Origin: Oscillospiraceae bacterium
GTDB taxonomy: Bacteria > Bacillota > Clostridia > WRLR01
DNA: 48,708 bases
Assembly (NCBI GenBank): GCA_009777515.1
Contig: WRLR01000018.1
Location: 1-48,708, forward strand
Direction of reading: 5' to 3'
Part shown: piece by piece, positions 8,151 through 14,856 of the stretch
How the letters are laid out: each line of letters opens with the position of its first letter
Numbering within the stretch: position 1 is the stretch's first letter
Program-made: the position numbers and the translations under genes
Notes under the pieces: generated by a model
Told to the model about the DNA's origin: nothing
What the model saw: only the letters and a program-made list of their open reading frames with translations
Databases searched by the model: none

Positions 8151-11100
8151 ATGCCGCCATAAGCCTAGCGATGCTTTCGTTTTGGGCTTCGTCGTCTAAA
8201 ATGTAGTCGTCAGTTGAGTCGTCTGAAAGCGGGTCGTTGTCCAGGGCGGTATCGTAATATATGCCTTCGCTGCGTACACTGCCGCCGCTGCTCCCACCAC
8301 CGCCGTCGCCGCTGCTCCCACCACCGCCGTCGCCGCTGCTCCCGCCACCGCCGTTGCCCCTGCCGTTCCCACCGCCGCTCCCCACGTAGTTATATGGCGC
8401 CCCTCCGGACGACAGCTCGTCCTCCGCCATCCGGTTGAGCTCCCGCTCCAGCCGCTTGTTCTTCGCGCGCCTCACCAGCGCCGCCACCACAATAATAATG
8501 ATGAGCAACGCCGCCCCGCCGGCAGCCGCATACATCGGGTTTTGGCGCACATAATCCAGCGCGCGCCTGATATACTGCATGACGTCGAACTCGGGCTCCT
8601 CCTCGAAGTAGGGCATATCGTCATACATGCCCGGAAATCCGGGATCCCGGCCATCCATCATCCAATCGCCCATGTCCATCATTTCCATCGCTAAAAACGG
8701 AAACTCCATACGCTCCTCGCACAGGTTGCCCTGCGCGTCCTCGTATGTTATCAGGGCAAACCCGATTTGGTCGCCGGGGAAATCCGGTATGACGTTCGCG
8801 TCGTAGAACTCCTGCGAGCCGGGCTGCAGGTTCCCAAAATAATAGCCCTGGGCCTGCGCCGCAAACGGGCCGTCAATGGACGCCATCACATTGTACAGCA
8901 TCGTTTTGCCCATATTGATGAATGTGTAAGAGACGTTGAACGGCTGGCCCTGCATGACGTTCGGGTTGGATATCATTATGTCCTGAATCGTGACTTTGGT
9001 CACCTGCGTAACCGGGATGCTGATGCTCTCCCTCGTCGTTATCGCCACGCTCTTGCTGTCCTCGTATTCTATGTTGGAGAAAAGTTGATAGGACTTGGCG
9101 TCGGCGTCGGCCTTTATCATCAGCTTGATGGAGCGCTCGACCTCCTCGCGGGGGCCTATCTGCTCGATGTAGAACGAGTTGCTCCCCTCGACCGGGGTAA
9201 AGACGCCGGAGGAACCGCCGCTGCTGTAGCTGCTCCCGGAGCTTTCCACGTCGGAGTCCAGCAGTATCTTGATGTTCTTCACTTCCTGCGACATGCTCGT
9301 ATTGTAGAAGGTGAGCGTGATGTCCACCGTCTGCCCGGCCTTGGCTTCCCTTGGCTGATAGTCATAGTTGCTGATAATGATCTTGGGGACGGACTCCCTG
9401 CCTTCTGTCGTGGTAGTCGTAGTCGGCGTGGTGGTTTCTTCGGGCTTGAACAATTGAATGCCCACATACTGCGTGGCCGTGATCCGCTGGGCCGTCTGCC
9501 CGCCCGAGCTGCCCCCGGCGCCATCGCCGCCGCCCGGGCCGTCGTCGTTGTCGCCCGGCGTATATTCAAGCGTGAACGATATGGGGACGTTGCCGGACTG
9601 TATGTTGTTCGAAACGGTAAAGTCGAACGAGAGCGGCACGATGCCGCCGGGCGCGATGGGTTTAAGCATCCTCGTGTTGAGCGATCGGCTGATGAACTCC
9701 TGCCCGGCGCTGAATGTAAGCTTGATGTCTTCCATTGGGACGTCGCCGGTGTTGGCGACGTTGAACGAGATGCTGAACTGCCTGCCCTCGCCCAGGCTGC
9801 CCGACGGCGAGTCTATGTCCGTAAATTCAAAGCTGGAGTAATATGAAACCTTTTGTGACTGCACGAGCGGCAGGAAGACCTGGGAGTCGCCGCTGTAGGA
9901 CTGGCCCGCGTCGTCCGCATAGGCTATGGTAAGGATGAGCTCCGTGCGGTCGCCCGCCATGCCCTCCGCGCATATCAGTTCAAACGCCTGCGACGCGCCC
10001 GCCCCGCCGTCGATTTGGTTGATATAGCGGATGTCCGGGGCGTTGTCGGTGGATATGCCGTCGGCCTTCAAGCCCTTCAGTGTCAGGGCGACGTCCTTTG
10101 CGGGGAGGGTGCCCGAATTGGCGATATGTACGGTGAGGATGAATGCCGAGCCGGGCTTGACGGCGTCGATGCGCGGCGTCGCGCTGTCGACCGCTTCTAT
10201 GACAGCGCCGACAGCCGGCGCCGCCTGGCCGGTGGCGACCTCGGCAAGGCTGATCCGCTCCAGCGTCAGCTTTGGCGCCGTGTTTGTGTTGTTAATCGTG
10301 ATGATGATGTTTTCGCTCGACTCCGACATCGAGCCCACGCCCAGCACGGTGCGCCCCGAAAAACTCACACTGATCGTGTGCTGCCCGCTTTTCGCCGTCG
10401 GCAGCACGCGCAGCTCAAAGCGCGCGTTCTTCACGCTGTTGACGGTCAGCTCCGTCATCCTGGCCGTGAACGCGTATTTGTCGTACTCGAACGGGAACTC
10501 GGCGTCCGCGCCGGGGTCGATGGACACCGTGATGTCCCTGGCCGCTTGTTTGCCGACGTTCTTTACCGGTATTTCCAGTATATAGCGCTGCCCGGCGTTC
10601 GCGACCGGGAAGCGCGCGCTCAGATCCACTGCGAAGCGGGGCGGCTCGGACGGGCCGGACGGCGGTATGTATTCGGCGCCCTCGCTGTCCGGTACACATT
10701 CGGTGATGGTTATACTCCTGGGGTCGTTGAAGTCCGTTTCCTCGCCGCCGCCGATGCTGCGCCTGCCGGAAAAGTTAAACATCAGCGTCGTCGACCTGGT
10801 CCCGTTATAAACTAAATCGAATGTAGCCGTCACCAAGTTCTGCGCCCCGTTTATGCGTACGGCGTTGACGCCGCCGGTGAAGCCGCCGCCCGTCGTCCGG
10901 GCGGTGATATCGCCCGAAAAGCTTATGCTTTCGGGTATGCGAAATCGCGCCTCCAGGGTGATAGGGTCGTCGCTGAAGACGTCAAATAGCACGCGGGACG
11001 AGTTTCTGGCATATACCGTGTAGTCGAGGAATATCAAGCCGGAGTTTTGGACGTTATCGCCGTCGTTACCGCCCGACGCGTGCGCCGGGATGGGCGCGGC

Positions 11101-11253
11101 AAATGGCGTCGGAAGAAGCTCGGAAAGATGTGTTGGCAGCAGTGAAGCAATTGGCGCCGGCAGAAGCGATGCAAAAGTTGCTGTGAACAGGCCGATTAGG
11201 CAAAACGCCGCGAGCGCGACGGCAATTTTTTTGAATGCTTTGTTGTATTTCAA
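8125..11253 (-). CDS. Large membrane-anchored CARDB/Ig-repeat protein of the ABC operon
   Basis: About 1,042 residues. A signal peptide or N-terminal anchor (IAVALAAFCLIGLFTATFAS) is followed by four to five repeated beta-sandwich units resembling CARDB/COG1361 domains, with recurring forms such as LTVHIANSGTLPAKDVALTLKG, FNVANTGDVPMEDIKL and LTFYNTSMSQEVKNI. A helix near residue 945 (ALLIIIIVVAALVRR) precedes a cytoplasmic tail with a GGGGSSGDG repeat. The TTG at 11253 is preferred as start because AAGGAGG sits 6 nt upstream; an ATG 33 nt earlier precedes that site. It lies between the ATPase and permease genes of one operon, so it likely forms the outer part of that complex, much as adaptor proteins do for MacB. 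Ligand unknown. Confidence 0.82.
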   Translation of the reverse strand: MKYNKAFKKIAVALAAFCLIGLFTATFASLLPAPIASLLPTHLSELLPTPFAAPIPAHASGGNDGDNVQNSGLIFLDYTVYARNSSRVLFDVFSDDPITLEARFRIPESISFSGDITARTTGGGFTGGVNAVRINGAQNLVTATFDLVYNGTRSTTLMFNFSGRRSIGGGEETDFNDPRSITITECVPDSEGAEYIPPSGPSEPPRFAVDLSARFPVANAGQRYILEIPVKNVGKQAARDITVSIDPGADAEFPFEYDKYAFTARMTELTVNSVKNARFELRVLPTAKSGQHTISVSFSGRTVLGVGSMSESSENIIITINNTNTAPKLTLERISLAEVATGQAAPAVGAVIEAVDSATPRIDAVKPGSAFILTVHIANSGTLPAKDVALTLKGLKADGISTDNAPDIRYINQIDGGAGASQAFELICAEGMAGDRTELILTIAYADDAGQSYSGDSQVFLPLVQSQKVSYYSSFEFTDIDSPSGSLGEGRQFSISFNVANTGDVPMEDIKLTFSAGQEFISRSLNTRMLKPIAPGGIVPLSFDFTVSNNIQSGNVPISFTLEYTPGDNDDGPGGGDGAGGSSGGQTAQRITATQYVGIQLFKPEETTTPTTTTTTEGRESVPKIIISNYDYQPREAKAGQTVDITLTFYNTSMSQEVKNIKILLDSDVESSGSSYSSGGSSGVFTPVEGSNSFYIEQIGPREEVERSIKLMIKADADAKSYQLFSNIEYEDSKSVAITTRESISIPVTQVTKVTIQDIMISNPNVMQGQPFNVSYTFINMGKTMLYNVMASIDGPFAAQAQGYYFGNLQPGSQEFYDANVIPDFPGDQIGFALITYEDAQGNLCEERMEFPFLAMEMMDMGDWMMDGRDPGFPGMYDDMPYFEEEPEFDVMQYIRRALDYVRQNPMYAAAGGAALLIIIIVVAALVRRAKNKRLERELNRMAEDELSSGGAPYNYVGSGGGNGRGNGGGGSSGDGGGGSSGDGGGGSSGGSVRSEGIYYDTALDNDPLSDDSTDDYILDDEAQNESIARLMAAFEERDSRR

Positions 11254-11404
11254 ACTGTGTCCTCCTTGATTTTCCGTTTTTATCATTTGTATATATATTT
11301 TGTATATGCATTATGTATTATGTATGTATTATGTATGTATTATGTATGTATATATAGCGGGTATAATGCAAGCGGCTTGCGTATGCACGCGCGATGTACC
11401 CGCC

Positions 11405-11515
11405 TTATGCGTTATCTTCGATGCTAGCGATGCACCCTCCCTTATGTGTTGTCTTCGATGCTTATGAAGCACCCTCTCTTATGTGTTGTCTTCGATGCTC
11501 ACGATGCGCCCGTCG
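11405..11515. repeat. 37-bp tandem repeat, three copies, made from a gene end
   Basis: Copies begin at 11405, 11442 and 11479. The third is the actual 3' end of the ABC ATPase gene, coding for the last residues SIEDNT and the stop. The other two are degenerate duplicates downstream of it (in the direction of transcription). The middle copy keeps 29 or more matches to the gene copy; the outermost is more diverged. Between this and the start of the next gene, 11290-11350 holds an AT-rich run of tgtattatg repeats. Confidence 0.85.
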
Positions 11516-12168
11516 CGTATGTTTATGATGCGGTCGGCATATCGCGACAGATCGCTGTCGTGCGTCACCATTACGAGGGTGCGCCGGGCGCGCCTGGATA
11601 TGTCGATCATCACGTTCATGACGTCCTCCCGCGTCCTTGTGTCCAGATTCCCGGTGGGCTCGTCGGCGAAAACGATTTGCGGCTGGCCGACGAACGCCCT
11701 GGCGATGCCGACGCGCTGCTGCTGGCCCCCGCTCATCTGCGTGGGCCTGTGCCTCACATGCGTTGCCAGCCCGACCCTTCTTAGCATCTGGACGGCCCGC
11801 AGGTTCCTCTCCCGCTTGGGCATCCCCCGGAAAATGAGCGGCATGGCGACATTTTCCCTCGCCGAAAGATTCGGCATCAAATTATATGATTGGAAGATAA
11901 AGCCGATATGCTCCTGACGAAAGCGCGCCAACCGGTTTTCGCTCATCCTGTTGATGATATGCCCGTCGATGACGATGTCGCCGCGCGTGGGCTTCTCGAG
12001 GCCAGCAATCAAATGGAGCAGCGTGGACTTGCCGGAACCCGACGTGCCGACTATGCAGCAAAACTCGCCTTCGCGGATGTTCAAATTGATATCGCGCAGC
12101 GCGACGACGCTCTCCTGTCCGACCGGATAGACCTTGCTGATATTTATTATGCGAATTATATCATTCAC
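11479..12168 (-). CDS. ABC transporter ATP-binding protein, MacB/LolD type
   Basis: A 229-residue ATPase with Walker A GTSGSGKST (about residues 41-49), Q-loop FIFQSYNLMP, signature MSGGQQQR, Walker B IVFADEPTGNLD and H-loop VMVTHD. The LSARENVAMPLIFRG segment and length match the MacB/LolD/FtsE-like branch that pairs with FtsX-fold permeases. It is first in the minus-strand operon that continues with the CARDB-like protein and the permease. The gap to the next start is 225 nt, longer than usual and repeat-filled. The final codons lie in a tandem repeat. Confidence 0.95.
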   Translation of the reverse strand: MNDIIRIINISKVYPVGQESVVALRDINLNIREGEFCCIVGTSGSGKSTLLHLIAGLEKPTRGDIVIDGHIINRMSENRLARFRQEHIGFIFQSYNLMPNLSARENVAMPLIFRGMPKRERNLRAVQMLRRVGLATHVRHRPTQMSGGQQQRVGIARAFVGQPQIVFADEPTGNLDTRTREDVMNVMIDISRRARRTLVMVTHDSDLSRYADRIINIRDGRIVSIEDNT

Positions 12169-12212
12169 CGTGCGTGTTTCCTCATATGTATTGTATCTTT
12201 GGGGCGGCGCCC

Positions 12213-13751
12213 TTACAGGATTACGCCGTCCTTGAACAGAGCGATTTCCCGGTAGCCGTTGGCCTCGTTTTTCGCGGCGGCCTCCCCCGATGCGACGGCG
12301 ATTACATCGCTGTACAGCGCGTCCGCGAGCGCGTCAAAGGCCTCGCCCGAAACGAGCCGCCCCGCGTCGAAGTCGATCCAGCCGGGCTTTTTGGATGCGA
12401 GCCGCGTGTTGCTGGCGATCTTCAGTGTAGGCACGGGGGCGCCGAGCGGCGTGCCTCGCCCCGTCGTAAAGAGGATGATCTGCGCCCCCGCGCATGTGAG
12501 CGCCGTAATGGCAATAAGATCGTTTCCCGGAGCCTCCAACAGGTTCAGGCCATGCGCCGCCGCTGTGTCGCCATAGCGCAGCACCGCGCGGACCGGGCTC
12601 TTGCCGCCTTTTTGCGTGCAACCGAGCGATTTGTCCTCTAATGTCGATATGCCCCCGTCTTTGTTGCCCGGGGACGGGTTTTCGTATATTTCTTGGCCGT
12701 GCGAAATATAGTAGTTTTTAAAATCGTTTATCAGCGCCACGGTCTGGCCAAACAGCGCCTCGTTTTCGCAGCGGTTCATCAAAATATGCTCTGCGCCGAA
12801 CATCTCCGGCACCTCCGTAAGGATGGTAGTCCCGCCGTTGCGCACAATCCTGTCGGACACGGCGCCGACGAGCGGGTTTGCCGTTATACCGGACAGCCCG
12901 TCGGAGCCGCCGCACTTGAGACCGATGCACAGTTTTGAGAGCGGGAACGGTATACGCGAGCGGCGCTCCGCCTCGGCCGCGAGCCCGTCCAGTAGGGCCT
13001 CGCCCTCCGCGAACTCGTCCGCGCTGTCCTGCGCGACCAAAAAGCGCACGCGCCCGCCGAACATCTTCTCGCAGCCTTTATACCGAAGCGCCAGAACGCG
13101 CTTGAATTCTTCGACATGGTTGTTTTCGCAGCCGAGCCCGACGATGAGGACGCCGCCCGCGTTCGGGTGCATGACCAGGTTCGCCAGCAGGTTCTGGGTG
13201 CGCTCCTGATCCTCCCCGACCTGCGAGCAGCCGTATGGGTGCGTGAACGCGTATGTTTCCTTATAGCGCCGCCGGCCCGCCTCCGCGAGTTTTTCGGCGG
13301 TCTTGTTGACGCAGCCGACCGTCGGGATGACCCATATCTCGTTGCGCGTCCCGATAGTACCGTACTCCCCCGCATAGCCCATAAAATGATCTATAGTCAC
13401 TCGAGTCGCTCGTGGCGGTGCTTCTTCGCCGCCCTCGCCCATTATGCTTGGCTTAGGCTTATATGTATACTCGATGACATCCTTTAAATTTGTACGCACA
13501 TTATGGACATGCACGTGCGCGCCCGCAGGGATATCGCATGTCGCGCTGCCTATGGGGTTGCCGTACTTTATAATATGGGCGCCCGCGCGAATGTCGGCGC
13601 GCGCGAATTTATGCCCCTGCGGGATGTCGTCCACTAATGTCACGCCCGCCGCTTGCGCGCCCGCCGCCAAATCCGCCAGCGCGACGCCGACGGAGTCGTT
13701 TTCGTTTATAATTGTAGCATTCGTTGTATTCGTTGTATTCGTCGTATTCAT
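12213..13751 (-). CDS. uxaA: UxaA family altronate dehydratase
   Basis: A 512-residue hydrolyase of the altronate/galactarate dehydratase family, which makes 2-keto-3-deoxy sugar acids from hexuronate-derived altronate using an iron centre. The N-terminal SAF domain is about residues 15-95 (QGHKFARADIRAGAHIIKYG), followed by the catalytic region with GYAGEYGTIGTRNE, HPYGCSQ, GLGCENNHV and LKCGGSDGLSGITANP. Length agrees with fused UxaA. The start at 13751 has no good ribosome site, and the first residues are a slippage-type NTTNTTNA run; homologues normally begin near ATIINENDSV. No uxaB, uxaC or KDPG aldolase is adjacent, so the pathway must be scattered. Confidence 0.88.
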   Translation of the reverse strand: MNTTNTTNTTNATIINENDSVGVALADLAAGAQAAGVTLVDDIPQGHKFARADIRAGAHIIKYGNPIGSATCDIPAGAHVHVHNVRTNLKDVIEYTYKPKPSIMGEGGEEAPPRATRVTIDHFMGYAGEYGTIGTRNEIWVIPTVGCVNKTAEKLAEAGRRRYKETYAFTHPYGCSQVGEDQERTQNLLANLVMHPNAGGVLIVGLGCENNHVEEFKRVLALRYKGCEKMFGGRVRFLVAQDSADEFAEGEALLDGLAAEAERRSRIPFPLSKLCIGLKCGGSDGLSGITANPLVGAVSDRIVRNGGTTILTEVPEMFGAEHILMNRCENEALFGQTVALINDFKNYYISHGQEIYENPSPGNKDGGISTLEDKSLGCTQKGGKSPVRAVLRYGDTAAAHGLNLLEAPGNDLIAITALTCAGAQIILFTTGRGTPLGAPVPTLKIASNTRLASKKPGWIDFDAGRLVSGEAFDALADALYSDVIAVASGEAAAKNEANGYREIALFKDGVIL

Positions 13752-13753
13752 TG

Positions 13754-13822
13754 TAATATACGTAATAATATACGTAGCAATTTACGTAGTAATATACGAA
13801 ATAATATACTAACTAATATACG
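13754..13822. repeat. 12-bp tandem repeat upstream of uxaA
   Basis: About six units of the form tantaatatacg, in register every 12 bp (for example 13763-13774, 13787-13798, 13811-13822). The array abuts the uxaA start and so would fill its leader or promoter. It is AT-rich and each unit holds part of a tacgta palindrome. It may be plain slippage or repeated protein binding sites. Confidence 0.75.
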
Positions 13823-13931
13823 TACCGTTACACATACCGTTGTTTAACTTCCGCTTAAATATCGTACCATAAATATGTGATTTTGTCTTTTTTTTGTTGC
13901 CCGCGCACTCGCCGCGTAATATAATTTTGCC

Positions 13932-14594
13932 ATGAACGCCACAACGCGCGACCGCGACGAATTGCAATCTATATACGATACGCTGCTCGCCCACTATGGG
14001 GATTTGCACTGGTGGCCCGCGAAGAGCCCCTACGAGGTCATGGTCGGTGCGATTTTGACGCAAAACACCGCGTGGGGCAATGTGGAGAAAGCTATTGCGA
14101 ACTTTGGCGGCGGCTTGTCGCCCGGGGCTGTGCTGAGCGCCGGCCGCGCGGAGCTTATCGACATCATACGCCCCGCCGGTTTCTTTAACCAGAAGGCAGG
14201 GTACCTTGTTGCGGTGACTGAGTGGTTCTCGCGCTATAGCTTTGATGTGGAAGCCGTCCGGCGCGCGCCGCCCGAAAGGGTTCGGGGCGAGCTGCTTTCG
14301 GTCCGGGGCGTCGGGCAGGAGACGGCCGATTCAATGCTGCTGTATGCCTTTGGCATCCCCACATTCGTCGTAGACGCGTATACCGTACGCCTCTGCGGGC
14401 GCTACCCGCTATCTGCGGGGGACAATTATACAGCCGTCAAATCATATTTTGAGGCCAATCTTCCAAGGTGCGAAAAAGTCTTTAACAACTACCACGCCTT
14501 AATCGTCATCAACGGCAAAACCCACTGCCGCAAAAGCCGGCCCTCCTGCGACCGATGCCCCCTCTGTGCCCGTTGTTCCAAACAAGGCATATAA
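13932..14594 (+). CDS. Endonuclease III-related HhH-GPD DNA glycosylase
   Basis: A 220-residue base-excision repair protein of the COG2231/Nth superfamily. The helix-hairpin-helix is LLSVRGVGQETADSML (residues 121-136), and the catalytic Asp is D148 in FVVDAYT. The C-terminal cysteines C199, C206, C209 and C215 give the exact C-x6-C-x2-C-x5-C spacing of the endonuclease III [4Fe-4S] cluster. The Lys of the Nth hairpin (GVGRKTAN) is E130 here, so the protein should lack Nth-type lyase activity and act, if at all, as a simple glycosylase. Damaged base unknown. It is divergent from uxaA with 180 nt between, and has no strong ribosome site. Confidence 0.9.
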   Translation: MNATTRDRDELQSIYDTLLAHYGDLHWWPAKSPYEVMVGAILTQNTAWGNVEKAIANFGGGLSPGAVLSAGRAELIDIIRPAGFFNQKAGYLVAVTEWFSRYSFDVEAVRRAPPERVRGELLSVRGVGQETADSMLLYAFGIPTFVVDAYTVRLCGRYPLSAGDNYTAVKSYFEANLPRCEKVFNNYHALIVINGKTHCRKSRPSCDRCPLCARCSKQGI

Positions 14595-14611
14595 AACATA
14601 CAAAACATGTA

Positions 14612-14739
14612 ATAGTGTTCACGACAGTGCCGTCACCAACATGGCACGAAAGTATGGAGTCGTGGACACTATCGCGGCGCAACGCGCCGTGCGAGCGTTT
14701 CACGCCCGTAAGGTGAGGGGAACCGCGCTTCCCCGAACC
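14612..14739 (+). repeat. Multi-hairpin dispersed element, copy 1
   Basis: A chain of four hairpins. H1: 14-bp arms at 14612-14625 and 14659-14672, fully paired with one G-T wobble, with an inner GTGCC/GGCAC stem. H2: GGCGC-aac-GCGCC at 14676-14688. H3: 14692-14698 with 14702-14708, one mismatch. H4: 14712-14722 with 14729-14739, with an inner GGGGAA/TTCCCC core. Copies 2 and 3 are at 43857-44002 (opposite strand) and 46838-46975. An open frame begins in the H1 loop (MARKYGVVDTIAAQR) and a similar one exists in copy 2, but its tail is not conserved, so structure rather than protein seems to be kept. It lies between the glycosylase and an SLH protein gene. Confidence 0.75.
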
Positions 14740-14793
14740 GACGACTTTCATAATAGATAATCTTGCAAAAGGTAATCTTACGCTTTCAAGGGT

Positions 14794-14821
14794 ATATATT
14801 GTTTATACGGAAACAATATAT
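14794..14821. promoter_or_regulatory. Perfect AT-rich palindrome before the FG-GAP/SLH gene
   Basis: Perfect 11-bp arms (atatattgttt and its complement) flank the 6-nt loop atacgg, 36 nt before the start codon at 14857. A TATAAT box at 14825-14830 follows directly. It may be a repressor site at the promoter or a hairpin in the leader; the sequence does not decide. Confidence 0.4.
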
Positions 14822-14856
14822 CTTTATAATTTTGACAGCCAGGGGATTACATACTT

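Noticed and set aside
8767-9846. 359-codon plus-strand frame opposite the CARDB-like protein
   Set aside because: A shadow of the minus-strand gene; Arg/His/Val-rich with no domain, no signal and no ribosome site.
14566-14760. Small open frame MARKYGVVDTIAAQR in element copy 1 as a gene, with a like frame in copy 2
   Set aside because: The start region is alike in both copies, but the tails differ in frame and sequence while hairpins are kept; copy 3 lacks it. Structure explains the conservation better.
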